From JBGPYB01 sp041493035 (GTDB lineage Bacteria; Acidobacteriota; Vicinamibacteria; Fen-336), in NCBI GenBank assembly GCA_041493035.1, contig JBGPYB010000091.1, positions 1 through 19,468 on the forward strand: 19,468 nucleotides of DNA, given 5' to 3'. The notes under the pieces are model-generated. The model did not search any database and had not been told where the DNA came from. It worked only from the letters and a program-made list of their open reading frames with translations. Position 1 is the stretch's first letter; every line of letters begins with the position of its first letter. Below, in pieces: positions 1 to 7,664 of this stretch. A program made the translations under genes and the position numbers.

Positions 1-467
1 CCACGTGCGCGGTCGAACTCCCGGATCCCGTTCACCGAGTTGTGGTTGTCGAAGGTCAGGAGAAACTGGTCTCCGGGAGCGAAGGGGTAGGACTCGCCGA
101 CGAGCTTCAAGGCGTGGCTGGCGTTGGCCGTGAAGACCAGCGCGTACTCTTCCTCGTCAGCGCCGAAGAACTCGAGGACCCGTCGTCGACAACGCTCCAC
201 GATTCGCGTGCTCGCGCTGGAGGCCGGACTCGCGGAATGGGGGTTGCCGAACACACCCCCGAGGAGCAGCTGCGAGTGGCGCCGCACCTGGGACTCCGCG
301 TAAAGGCCGCTGCCCGTGTAATCGAGGTAGACATGGCCGAGGGAGTCGAGCCGAGCGAAGTCGCGCTGGCGAAGCTCGTCGACGGCTCTGGTCCTCTCGT
401 ACTCCGGGTGTGCGGCCGTGAAGGCGGCCTCGGCCTCCCGGACCGCAGCGGCGCTAGCCGTGGTCAT
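1..467 (-). CDS. Class V aminotransferase-fold PLP enzyme, MOCOS/NifS-like (N-terminal part, runs off window)
   Basis: Only the first 155 residues lie in the window. They read as the N-terminus of a class V (cysteine desulfurase-fold) PLP enzyme: YLDYTGSGLYAESQ at about residues 47-60, FGNPHSAS at 73-80, VFTANASHALKLVGE at 111-125 and DNHNSVNGIRE at 140-150. The GNPHS motif next to a 'YLDxxG' entry strand is typical of the molybdenum-cofactor-sulfurase/cysteine-desulfurase-like branch. The catalytic lysine would lie beyond the edge. The ATG at 467 is fixed by an in-frame TGA just upstream. It lies 6 nt after the stop of the DUF2892 gene, so it is probably the last visible gene of the RND operon. 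Family assignment is fairly safe. Substrate is unknown, and a sulfur-transfer role is only inferred from family likeness. Confidence 0.8.
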   Translation of the reverse strand, partial: MTTASAAAVREAEAAFTAAHPEYERTRAVDELRQRDFARLDSLGHVYLDYTGSGLYAESQVRRHSQLLLGGVFGNPHSASPASSASTRIVERCRRRVLEFFGADEEEYALVFTANASHALKLVGESYPFAPGDQFLLTFDNHNSVNGIREFDRAR

Positions 468-473
468 CGGTCT

Positions 474-683
474 TCATCGTCGCACAGGCGAACCGGCGTC
501 GGGGAGGCCGAGCCTCCTGAAGACGGTCATGGCCGGGCAGGCGTTCGTGAAAGCGGACTGGAAGAGGTTCGCCCCCACGAAGGCCGTGAACAAGAAGAAG
601 CCAGGGTGAACCCAGTAGCCCAGGGCGACAGACCCCATCACCAGGAACCCCGCGAGGGCGCGGACGGCTCGCTCGACAGTCAT
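474..683 (-). CDS. DUF2892 (YgaP-type) small inner-membrane protein
   Basis: A protein of 69 residues with two hydrophobic segments (ALAGFLVMGSVALGYWV and GFFLFTAFVGANLFQSAF) followed by NACPAMTVFRRLGL. This matches the DUF2892 family, the membrane domain that in YgaP is joined to a rhodanese. The CP motif after the second helix is a family hallmark. An upstream in-frame ATG at 689 exists, but the AAGGAG ribosome site sits 1 nt from it and 7 nt from the ATG at 683, so 683 is the better start. It is placed 15 nt after the RND permease and 6 nt before the aminotransferase, so it is almost certainly co-transcribed with both. Function is not established. Stand-alone DUF2892 proteins often sit near sulfur-transfer or efflux genes. 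Confidence 0.85.
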   Translation of the reverse strand: MTVERAVRALAGFLVMGSVALGYWVHPGFFLFTAFVGANLFQSAFTNACPAMTVFRRLGLPDAGSPVRR

Positions 684-698
684 GAGCATTCTCCTTAC

Positions 699-3600
699 CT
701 AGGATGCGACCGCTGGCGTCAGGCTCTCCTGGCGCAGGACGTCCGCCCGTCCGCGTCGCGCGATCAAGTAGTAGACGACCGGCACGGCTATTCGCGAGAG
801 GAACGTCGCCGCTACCTCGCCCATCATCAGGCTGATGGCAAGGCCCTGGAAGATCGGGTCGAAGAGGATGACGAGGGAACCGACCACCACGGCGGCCGCG
901 GTCAGCAGCATGGGTCGGAAGCGGACGGCGCCGGCCTCCACCACGGCTTCAGCCAGCGGCATACCCTGCCGCAGCTTCAGCTCGATGAAGTCCACGAGGA
1001 TGATGGAGTTCCGCACGATGATCCCCGCCCCCGCGATGAAGCCGATCATGGAGGTGGCGGTGAAGAACGCGCCGAAGATCCAGTGGCCAGGCAGGATGCC
1101 GATCAGGGACAGGGGGATTGGCAGGAGGATCGCGAGGGGCACCGAGAAGGACTGGAACCAGCCGGTGACCAGGATCGCGATCAACACCAGCACCACCGCG
1201 AAGGCGATCCCGAGGTCACGGAACACCTCGTAGGTGATCTGCCACTCGCCGTCCCACTTCAAGGCAGGTCGGTCGCTCGTGGCCGGGGGCTCAACGGCAT
1301 AGCGTTCGATCCGAGCCCCGGCCTCGGGCGGGAGCGCGTCGATCTTGGCATTCAGGGCCGCCAGGGCATAGACCGGGCTCTCGCGCTGGCCGGCCAGGTC
1401 GCCGAAGACGTAGACGACGGGCTTCAGGTCTTTGTGGAGGATGGGCTGGGGCTCCGCCGTCCGCTCGGCGCGCACGAGTTGGCCGAGGGCCACGGATCCG
1501 CCCGAAGCCTCGACGCGCAGCGAGAGGCGTCGCTCGAGATCGCCCCGATCGGCCGCGGAAAGCCGCAGCCGCACGGGAACCGGCTCTCGGGAAGCAGGGA
1601 CGTCCATTCGGCCCACCTCGCGGCCCGCACCCGGCCCGCCAATCGTCTCCACGGCGTCGGCACCCGGAACGCCTTTGAGCCCCGCCCTCTCCCGATCGAG
1701 GACGACGGTCACACGGTCACGCTTCGCCTCCGACGAGTCGTCCACGTCGACGACGCCCGGTGTGCTCTCGAAGAGGCCGCGGATCTTCCTTGCCAGGCCC
1801 TCGCGGGCGCCCGCCGACGGGCCGTAGATCTCGGCCACAAGCGTGTCGAGCACGGGCGGGCCAGGGGGAATCTCGATGACCTTGACCCGTGCCTGGCGGC
1901 TCTTGGCGATCTCCTCGAGCACCGGCCGCACCTGCTTCGCGAGGTCGTGGGACTGGAGGCTCCGGTCGCGTTTGTCGACGAGGTTTACCTGGAGATCGGC
2001 GCCGCTCGGCGAGCGCCGCAGGAAGTAGTGGCGCACGAGCCCGTTGAAGTTGTAGGGCGCGGCGCTGCCGGCGTAAGTCTGGATGTCCGACACCTCCGGC
2101 ACGGCAGCGAGCGCGCGGCTCATCTGTCGGGCTGTCTCCAGCGTGACCTCGAGCGGCGTTCCCTCGTCGTGATCCACGAGCACCTGGAACTCGCTCTTGT
2201 TGTCGAAGGGGAGCATCTTCACCTTCACGAGACCGACGCCGACCATTCCGACGGAGGCCAGCAGGACCGCCGCGATGCCCGCGAAGAAGGCCCACCGGAC
2301 CCACGCCCTGGTTATCAGGGCGGTCATGGTGCGGCGGTAGACGCGCGTCTGCCATCCCTCGAGGGGTCCATCACCGTGGCCGACCTCGTGGCGTCGGAAG
2401 ATCCGATACGCCGCCCAGGGCGAAACGATGAAGGCCACCGCCAGCGAGAACAGCATCGCGGCCGAAGCTCCCGTCGGGATCGGCCGCATATAAGGGCCCA
2501 TCAGCCCTCGCACGAACGCCATCGGAAGGATCGCCGCGATGACGGTGAAGGTCGCGAGGATCGTGGGGTTGCCGACCTCGTCCACGGCCTCGGCCGCCAC
2601 GCGCAGGAAGGGCTCACCGGGCTTTTCGCGGTGATGCCGTTCGATGTTCTCGACCACGACGATCGCGTCGTCCACCAGGATGCCGATCGAGAAGATGAGC
2701 GCGAAGAGGGTCACGCGATTCAGCGTGTAGCCGGCGAGGAAGTAGATGAACAGGGTGAGGGCCAAGGTCACCGGCACCGCGATGCCGACGACGAGGCCCG
2801 AGCGCCACCCCATGGCCAGCGAGATGAGGGCCACCACCGAGAGCGTGGCGATCAAGAGGTGTTGGACCAGCTCGTTGGACTTGTCCTCGGCCGACCGGCC
2901 GTAGTTGCGGGTCACCTCCAGGTGGATGCTGGCGGGAAGGAGGCGGGGGCGGAGCGTCTCGACCTTGGCCAGAGCGACCTCGGCGAGGCGCGTGGCATTG
3001 GCGCCGGGGCGCTTCGCCAGGGCGATGGTCACGGCGGGGTATTCCCGGCCGGCGGGCCGCTCGGCCGTGGCTCGGGCGTGCCCGACCGCGAAGAAGACGG
3101 CGTCCGTGGTTTCGCCGGGACCGTCGATCACCTGGGCCACGTCGGCCGCATAGACGGGCCGGCCTGCGCGAATGCCCACCACGACGCGTGCCACGTCCTC
3201 GGCGCTCTCGAACAGCGGACCCGCCTCGATGCGGGTCTCACGGTTGTCGCGCACCACGGTCCCGGCGGCCTGTTTCGCCGCCGCCGAGCGGAGCGCCCCC
3301 GAGAGCGCAATCCAGCTCACGTTGGCCGAGGCCATGCGGTCCGGGTCGGGTTCCACCCTGACGACGCGGGGCTGGCCGCCGATCAGGTAGGCCTTGCTCG
3401 TCTCCGAGATCTCGGAGAGCTCCTCCGCCAGCTCCGCAGCCACCGGGCGAAGCTCGTCGCTCGAGGAGGTCTCGCTCCAGAGCGTCAAGGTGAGGAACGG
3501 CACATCGTCGATGGAGTGAAGCTCGACGGCCGGCGGCAAAGCGTCGGGGGGCAGGGCGGAGCCGGTCGCGGATAGGCGCTCATAGACCTTGACCAGGCTC

Positions 3601-3923
3601 TCCTCGTTCGATTCATTCACCCGGAAGCGAACGGTCACGAGGGCGATGCCGGGGCGTGCCGCCGCGTAGACGTGCTCGACCCGAGAGATGCCCCACATCG
3701 CCCGCTCGAGGGGCTCGACGATTCGGGTCTCGATCTCTGCGGGCTCCGCTCCGGGCCACGCGACCGCGACGTCCACCATGGGGACCCGGATCTGCGGCTC
3801 CTCTTCGCGCGGTGTCGCTAGGAGGGCGAGGGCGCCGAGCCCGAGGGACGCAGCGATGAGGAGCGGCGTCAGCTTGCTCTCGAGGAAGGCGTGGGCGACC
3901 CGCCCAGCGAACCCGAGACGCAC
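699..3923 (-). CDS. RND-family efflux transporter permease (AcrB/HAE1-like)
   Basis: A 1074-residue proton-driven exporter of the inner membrane, the normal length for the family. It opens with a first membrane helix (about residues 17-36), then a periplasmic porter domain with PGAEPAEIETRIVEPLE. Helix 4 carries the proton-relay pair in GILVDDAIVVVENIE (D418, D419). A second half repeats the layout and ends with AGAGIIVRNSIILVDF and the last helices. It starts with GTG whose G is shared with the adaptor's TAG stop (1-nt overlap), with GGGGA about 7 nt upstream, so translation is coupled. Together with the adaptor and TolC-like genes it forms a complete tripartite pump. The substrate cannot be told from sequence. 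It lacks an obvious CusA-type metal-binding Met signature, so a drug, lipid or small-molecule exporter is likelier, but this is inference. Confidence 0.95.
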   Translation of the reverse strand: MRLGFAGRVAHAFLESKLTPLLIAASLGLGALALLATPREEEPQIRVPMVDVAVAWPGAEPAEIETRIVEPLERAMWGISRVEHVYAAARPGIALVTVRFRVNESNEESLVKVYERLSATGSALPPDALPPAVELHSIDDVPFLTLTLWSETSSSDELRPVAAELAEELSEISETSKAYLIGGQPRVVRVEPDPDRMASANVSWIALSGALRSAAAKQAAGTVVRDNRETRIEAGPLFESAEDVARVVVGIRAGRPVYAADVAQVIDGPGETTDAVFFAVGHARATAERPAGREYPAVTIALAKRPGANATRLAEVALAKVETLRPRLLPASIHLEVTRNYGRSAEDKSNELVQHLLIATLSVVALISLAMGWRSGLVVGIAVPVTLALTLFIYFLAGYTLNRVTLFALIFSIGILVDDAIVVVENIERHHREKPGEPFLRVAAEAVDEVGNPTILATFTVIAAILPMAFVRGLMGPYMRPIPTGASAAMLFSLAVAFIVSPWAAYRIFRRHEVGHGDGPLEGWQTRVYRRTMTALITRAWVRWAFFAGIAAVLLASVGMVGVGLVKVKMLPFDNKSEFQVLVDHDEGTPLEVTLETARQMSRALAAVPEVSDIQTYAGSAAPYNFNGLVRHYFLRRSPSGADLQVNLVDKRDRSLQSHDLAKQVRPVLEEIAKSRQARVKVIEIPPGPPVLDTLVAEIYGPSAGAREGLARKIRGLFESTPGVVDVDDSSEAKRDRVTVVLDRERAGLKGVPGADAVETIGGPGAGREVGRMDVPASREPVPVRLRLSAADRGDLERRLSLRVEASGGSVALGQLVRAERTAEPQPILHKDLKPVVYVFGDLAGQRESPVYALAALNAKIDALPPEAGARIERYAVEPPATSDRPALKWDGEWQITYEVFRDLGIAFAVVLVLIAILVTGWFQSFSVPLAILLPIPLSLIGILPGHWIFGAFFTATSMIGFIAGAGIIVRNSIILVDFIELKLRQGMPLAEAVVEAGAVRFRPMLLTAAAVVVGSLVILFDPIFQGLAISLMMGEVAATFLSRIAVPVVYYLIARRGRADVLRQESLTPAVAS

Positions 3924-4984
3924 TACCGGGTCCCCGATGCCACTTCCGTGACCGACTGGCCGTCCACGAGGCCGGCGGGTTCGACGGCCACGCGCTCACC
4001 GGCCTCGACTCCTGCCCGGATCTCGGTCGAGGAGCCCGCTGTCGGGCCGACCGCCACCCAGCGCAGCCGGGCCGTCCCCCCGGCCACGACGAACAGCCCG
4101 TTCAGGCCGCCGCGCTGGAACACGGCGCCGCTGGGAACAAGGATCCGAGGGACGCCAACCGGCGAGGGAACGACAAGACGGGCGAACAGGCCTGAGTGCA
4201 GGCCTGACGCAGTGGGCAAGTCGGCTCTCACCTCGAAGCGATGTGTGGTCGGGTCGCCGGAGGCGGAAACGGCCCTGAGGATCGCCGTCAGCGGCGCGGG
4301 TTGGCCGTCGACCAGGGCCTCCAGGGCGAGGCCGGGGCGCAACTGGGAGACGAGGGCTCCCTCGACAGTGGCTCGGACTTCGAGGCCCCCGCTCCCTTCG
4401 ATCTCGATGAGCGTCGTCCCCGGCGACACGACGTCGCCCACGTTCGCGGGCCGGGAGGCCACCGTGCCTTCGAAGGGGGAGCGGAGCACAGCGTACGTGA
4501 GGCTGTCGCGCGCCCCCGCGACGGCCGCGGTCGTCGCCGCCGCGCGTGCGCGGCTCTCCTCCGCTTCCTTCGGCGTGGCCGCGCCCTTCTTGAGGAGCGC
4601 CTCCACGCGTGCCAGGTCGACGTCGGCGGCCTTGGCCGCCGCCTCCGCGGCGACAAGGCCCGACCGCAGGGCCGTATCGTCGAGCCGGGCGACCACCGCT
4701 CCGGCGGTGACGCGGGCTCCTTCGCGCCACGGGAGCTCGACCACGGAAGCCGGGATGCGGGCCGCAAGAGCGGCGCGTTGCCGCGCCTGTACGGCGGCTG
4801 GCACTGCAATGGTGCCCATGCCGCCGGTGCGCTCCACGACGGCCATGCGGATCGAACGAGGGGGTGTGGGAGCGTTGTCAGGGGTGGGCCGCGGAGACTC
4901 GCGACCACACGCCGCCAGTCCGATGGCGATCGCCGCCAGGGTTGCAGCGGCCGGCCGGGGCTTGGTTCCCGCGTATCGATCCAT
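3923..4984 (-). CDS. RND efflux periplasmic adaptor (HlyD/MFP family) lipoprotein
   Basis: 353 residues. The N-terminus is a lipoprotein signal (AAIAIGLAAC, lipidated Cys26), followed by a barrel-sandwich half motif (RIPASVVELPWREGARVTAGAVVARLDD), an alpha-hairpin rich in Ala/Glu (about 95-150), the second lipoyl half (LRSPFEGTVASRPANVGDVVSPG, written here only by its ends) and a C-terminal beta-barrel and membrane-proximal domain. It links the inner-membrane RND pump to the TolC-like channel in the periplasm. I chose ATG at 4984: it overlaps the TolC-gene stop by one base (TGATG) and lies 6 nt after a GGAGG. A GTG one codon upstream is possible but would be too close to that site. Its stop codon overlaps the permease GTG. 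Confidence 0.93.
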   Translation of the reverse strand: MDRYAGTKPRPAAATLAAIAIGLAACGRESPRPTPDNAPTPPRSIRMAVVERTGGMGTIAVPAAVQARQRAALAARIPASVVELPWREGARVTAGAVVARLDDTALRSGLVAAEAAAKAADVDLARVEALLKKGAATPKEAEESRARAAATTAAVAGARDSLTYAVLRSPFEGTVASRPANVGDVVSPGTTLIEIEGSGGLEVRATVEGALVSQLRPGLALEALVDGQPAPLTAILRAVSASGDPTTHRFEVRADLPTASGLHSGLFARLVVPSPVGVPRILVPSGAVFQRGGLNGLFVVAGGTARLRWVAVGPTAGSSTEIRAGVEAGERVAVEPAGLVDGQSVTEVASGTR

Positions 4985-6387
4985 CACAAACCTCCGGCCG
5001 CGCGCAGGAGCACGGCGTCGGCGATGGCCGCCTCTGTGGCGACGCGAAGCTCGTCCAGCTCGGCGGCCAGGCTCGCCGCTTCGGTCTCCAATTCGTCGGT
5101 GAGCGTGGCCATGCCTTCCTGGCGTCGTTCCTGGACCACGCGTAGAGCCTCACGGCCCTCCTCGGCACCCCCCGCCGCCGCGGCATAGCGCTCCCGGGCG
5201 GCCTGGGCCCGTCGCCACGCCGTCTCCACTTCGAGTCGTACCTGGTCGCCGGCCGCCCGTGCGTCGAGCTCGGCGGCGTGCGCCTCCGCCGTCGCAGCGG
5301 CCACACGCTTCCCCCGAGTCGGGTCGAACGCGTTCCAGCGAACCAGGACTCCGACAGCGCCCGACTGACTACCGTTCGAGAAACCACTGCGGTCATCCTG
5401 GATCTGGCCCCAGGCAGCGAGGTCGGGCCACTTGGCGCGCTCTTCGGCGCGGACAGACCAGGTCCGGGCTTGGAAGCGCTCGCTGGCGACTCGCAGGGAC
5501 GGCCGCGCGGCAAGGGCTCGTGACAGCCACGAGGCGCCATCGCTCTCCAAGGGGGACGGGGCCGAGGGGAGTTCCGTGGGCCGGTACGAGACGTTCGGAT
5601 TCGCACCGAGCCCACGTGAGAGCATTGCGATCGCGATCTGGGTGTCGGCTCGCCGCTCCGCGAGGTCGGCCTCCCGTTGCCGTCGCCTGGCCCGCACCCG
5701 GAGAAAGTCCGCGCCGAGCGAGGCGCCCTCTCCGACCCGCGCCTCCACGTCAGCCTCGCGGGCCCGAGCGCTCCCAAGCGCGCGCTCCGCGACCTCGACG
5801 ACTCGATGCGCGAGGGCTGCCCGACGGTAAGCTTCCACGACTCGGAGTCGCAGGTCCTGCATGATCTCGTCGGCCACGGCTCCCGCCGCCCGCCCGCTGG
5901 AGGACTGTGCTTCGGCGCGAGCTTTGACGGTGCCGGATACGTCCACGGGCACCTCGGCCACGAGCGTAGTCGTCAGATGCGACAGGGCATCGGGGGAGTT
6001 GAGCCGGTCGATGGCAAAGTCGTCCTGAATGAAGTCCCCGGCGTTCAGCTTCTGGGCAAAGACCATCGACGGGGTATTGGTCCGTGACCAACCCGAGGCG
6101 AGCGAGAGCCGCGGCCAGCTCGTCCTCTTCACGGCCAGGGCGCGCGCGGACTCGGCCTCGGTCCTGGCACGCTGCGCGAGGAGCTCGGGATTTCCTTGGA
6201 ATGCAAGGTCCAGAGCCTCCGAAAGCGAGAGCGGCACCTCCTCCGCGCAGAGGGCCGTCGCCGCAGCCAGGAGGGCGATGCCGGCCAGCAGGCGGCGACC
6301 CGCGCGGGCGGCGCTCAGACTCGGACCGATCCCCACCTCGAAGGGTGCCGATCCTCCTATTGCGGCCCTTGCGTGGGCCCTTCGCAT
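4984..6387 (-). CDS. TolC-family outer-membrane efflux protein
   Basis: 467 residues. A signal peptide (RRLLAGIALLAAATALCA before EE, cleavage near residue 48) follows an unusually long basic leader. The mature part has two related outer-membrane-efflux repeats, each with long Ala/Arg/Glu-rich helices: LSLSEALDLAFQGNPELLAQRA starts the first, and the second begins near SWLSRALAARPSLRVASE. These form the periplasmic tunnel and beta-barrel that complete the pump. The ATG at 6387 is backed by GGAGG 8 nt upstream (6396-6400), which argues for the long leader being real. It is the first gene of the minus-strand operon and ends in a 1-nt overlap with the adaptor start. I see no convincing promoter in the 90 nt upstream. 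A CATAAT at 6404-6409 lies too close to the ribosome site. Confidence 0.92.
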   Translation of the reverse strand: MRRAHARAAIGGSAPFEVGIGPSLSAARAGRRLLAGIALLAAATALCAEEVPLSLSEALDLAFQGNPELLAQRARTEAESARALAVKRTSWPRLSLASGWSRTNTPSMVFAQKLNAGDFIQDDFAIDRLNSPDALSHLTTTLVAEVPVDVSGTVKARAEAQSSSGRAAGAVADEIMQDLRLRVVEAYRRAALAHRVVEVAERALGSARAREADVEARVGEGASLGADFLRVRARRRQREADLAERRADTQIAIAMLSRGLGANPNVSYRPTELPSAPSPLESDGASWLSRALAARPSLRVASERFQARTWSVRAEERAKWPDLAAWGQIQDDRSGFSNGSQSGAVGVLVRWNAFDPTRGKRVAAATAEAHAAELDARAAGDQVRLEVETAWRRAQAARERYAAAAGGAEEGREALRVVQERRQEGMATLTDELETEAASLAAELDELRVATEAAIADAVLLRAAGGL

Positions 6388-6474
6388 ACAGTCTTCCTCC
6401 GTAATTATGAGAGCCAGACGGCCGCGGAAGGATTCAGAAAGACAGTGTCCGCCGCGCGACTAACTTAACTTACT

Positions 6475-6564
6475 TTGTTGCTGAAGTTGGTGGAACTGAT
6501 GGGGATCGAACCCATGACTTCGTGAATGCCATAGGTGAGGTCTCCCGCTGAGCCACGCGTCTTC
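6475..6564 (-). repeat. tRNA-Ala(GGC) 3'-half repeat, copy 1 (att-like)
   Basis: On the minus strand 6532-6488 reads as the 3' half of a tRNA-Ala: anticodon loop ATGGCAT (anticodon GGC), stem TCACG, variable AAGTC, T-arm ATGGG-TTCGATC-CCCAT, acceptor strand CAGTTCC and ACCA. The preceding 32 nt resemble a D-arm (TGGCTCAGCGGGAGA) and keep the right length, but their anticodon and acceptor strands do not pair with the 3' half, so a working tRNA is unlikely. The repeat continues 13 nt past CCA. Over 58 nt (6475-6532) it matches copy 3 with three mismatches. It lies between the toxin gene and the efflux operon. Confidence 0.65.
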
Positions 6565-6582
6565 CGGCAATGGGCGGGAGAA

Positions 6583-6927
6583 TCAGAGCTCGAGCACGAG
6601 TCGCAGACCGTCTTCCACTTGTTTCAGGAGTCGTCCCGGCAAAGCTCCCGCTTTCTCGATGAGCCTCCGCCGGTCCGCGACGGTGAGTTGTGAGACGTTC
6701 ACCACGGACGGCTTCGGCAGCCCGGTATCGCGGGGACGGCACAATACGTTGCCCGGCGCCGATGCCAGGGCGAGGGTTCTCGTGAGCGGGATCAGGAGAA
6801 CGGTCGCAATCGAGCTCCGATTGAACGCGTCTGCCTGGATAAGGAGCGCCGGCCGCCGGTAGGCCGGCTCCGATCCAAATGGCTGCCCGAAATCCGTCCA
6901 CCAGATCTCGCCGCGCCGGGCTACCAC
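6583..6927 (-). CDS. mazF: PemK/MazF-family toxin (type II TA endoribonuclease)
   Basis: 114 residues with the MazF/PemK plan: RRGEIWWTDFGQPFGSEP at residues 4-21, YRRPALLIQADAFNRSS at about 23-39 with the conserved Arg-Pro and Ser/Asn of the active site, LLIPLT in the core strand, then KPSVVNVSQLTVADRRRL and a C-terminal helix. Members cut mRNA at short specific sequences and stop growth. The GTG start at 6927 overlaps the antitoxin end by 7 nt (GTGGTAG), so toxin translation depends on antitoxin translation. The gene is intact, and it ends only about 20 nt from the tRNA-Ala fragment copy 1. That position next to an attachment-like site fits a small acquired cassette. Confidence 0.9.
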   Translation of the reverse strand: MVARRGEIWWTDFGQPFGSEPAYRRPALLIQADAFNRSSIATVLLIPLTRTLALASAPGNVLCRPRDTGLPKPSVVNVSQLTVADRRRLIEKAGALPGRLLKQVEDGLRLVLEL

Positions 6928-7157
6928 TTCTCCCGCCTCAGGATCTCGAGCGAGAGCGCTTCAGCGGCGGGATCGAGTTTCGGCGGACTCTTTGCGTAGA
7001 CCTCGTTGAGCCGCTCCGTGATGTCTTCGCCAGATCGCTCGCGCACGTAGGCCTCAAGAGCATGGGCGTAGAACTGGCTGCGAGGTACCCGGATGCGGTG
7101 GGAGATCCGCTCCGCTTCACGAAAGATCGGATCGGGTATGGAAACTGCTACCTTCAT
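6921..7157 (-). CDS. Ribbon-helix-helix antitoxin (MazE/CopG-like) of the MazF pair
   Basis: 78 residues starting MKVAVSIPDPIFREAERIS, the short beta strand plus helix of a ribbon-helix-helix DNA-binding domain. RVPRSQFYAHALEAYVRER forms the second helix, and an acidic/basic tail (residues 45-78) would wrap the toxin. It should neutralise MazF and repress its own operon. An in-frame upstream ATG at 7193 would add 12 residues (MIPVVCRGHTIF) that do not fit the family, so I use 7157. No Shine-Dalgarno is visible before 7157, and a candidate -10 sits so close that the transcript may be leaderless. It overlaps the toxin start by 7 nt. Confidence 0.85.
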   Translation of the reverse strand: MKVAVSIPDPIFREAERISHRIRVPRSQFYAHALEAYVRERSGEDITERLNEVYAKSPPKLDPAAEALSLEILRREKW

Positions 7158-7163
7158 GAAAAT

Positions 7164-7193
7164 AGTATGACCCCGACATACCACCGGGATCAA
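7164..7193 (-). promoter_or_regulatory. Candidate TA promoter with operator palindrome
   Basis: A perfect inverted repeat GTATG-7nt-CATAC (7165-7181) lies 7 nt upstream of the antitoxin start. On the minus strand TTGATC (7193-7188) and CATACT (7169-7164), 18 nt apart, could be -35 and -10, so the palindrome would sit over the -10. This is where RHH antitoxins usually bind. The IR is seen directly; the promoter call is inference. Confidence 0.45.
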
Positions 7194-7246
7194 GTGACGT
7201 AGCCCACCACGACCCTAGCGTTCGGGCGGGCTCGCCGGAGCCACCG

Positions 7247-7310
7247 AGCGCTGACGGGGATCGAACCCGTGACCTCGTGAATGCCATTCTCTTAGGCTCC
7301 GGGCTGCGCT
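7247..7310 (-). repeat. tRNA-Ala(GGC) 3'-half repeat, copy 2 (degenerate end)
   Basis: On the minus strand this reads AGAGA, anticodon loop ATGGCAT, TCACG, AGGTC, T-arm ACGGG-TTCGATC-CCCGT, then CAGCGCT, where the CCA end is lost (CGGT). It matches copy 3 over about 60 nt with three substitutions and one gap, including the D-arm-like part. The T-stem differs from copies 1 and 3 by a compensated pair (C-G for T-A), so the copies derive from more than one structured tRNA version rather than from recent duplication. Same orientation as the other two copies. Confidence 0.6.
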
Positions 7311-7664
7311 CTTGGCCAACGGACCATTTTCAGCAGCGGTCGATCGGCCGCCAAGGCGGAGCACGCTCTGCATGGCTGACGAACGGCAGGTCGGCGACCG
7401 CCGACAGTAGGTGAGCCGATCAAAGTTCATCGGGTCGAGGCTTGGCGTCGTGGTCATTGTTTGTAATTGGCATACGATGTGTCTCTATCGCTTGGCTTGT
7501 GGAGCGACAACCGCGGGCCTTACTGCCTCTCGTGAAGAGCAACCGGGCACCCGTTGCCGCTCTCGACGAGCCTCTGCGCCGCGAGGCTGCGGCGCCGTGA
7601 AGCAGTTCGCTGACAATCTCGGAGCCACCTGACGTGCCTCCGACCGCATTGGAGAAGCCGAACC
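7311..7664. other. Intergenic region, no gene found; inverted repeats only
   Basis: No reading frame here looks protein-like. It holds a 7-bp inverted repeat with a 2-nt centre (GTCGGCG-AC-CGCCGAC, 7390-7405) and the overlapping hairpins described at 7569-7595. A GGAGAAG at 7651-7657 is the ribosome site of the next gene. No convincing sigma-70 promoter was found. Confidence 0.5.
7569..7595 (+). other. Mutually exclusive hairpins upstream of the MBL-fold gene
   Basis: Four short blocks in the order A-B-A'-B': AGCCTC (7569-7574), GCGCCGC (7576-7582), GAGGCT (7583-7588), GCGGCGC (7589-7595). A pairs with A' (6 bp, 8-nt loop) and B with B' (7 bp, 6-nt loop). There is no room for both as a pseudoknot, so the two hairpins would compete. 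It lies 69 nt upstream of the gene start. Structure is seen in sequence; any regulatory role is a guess. Confidence 0.35.

Noticed and set aside
42..3575. Open reading frame of 1177 codons on the plus strand
   Set aside because: It lies opposite the RND permease and adjoining genes, is extremely rich in Arg, His, Glu and Asp with no domain, and is the antisense shadow expected in high-GC coding DNA.
6396..6425. Sigma-70 promoter for the efflux operon using CATAAT at 6404-6409
   Set aside because: Transcription would begin inside the ribosome site and there is no reasonable -35.
7455..7490. Sigma-70 promoter for the MBL-fold gene (TTGTAA-17-TCTATC)
   Set aside because: The -10 matches only three of six bases, which is not better than chance.
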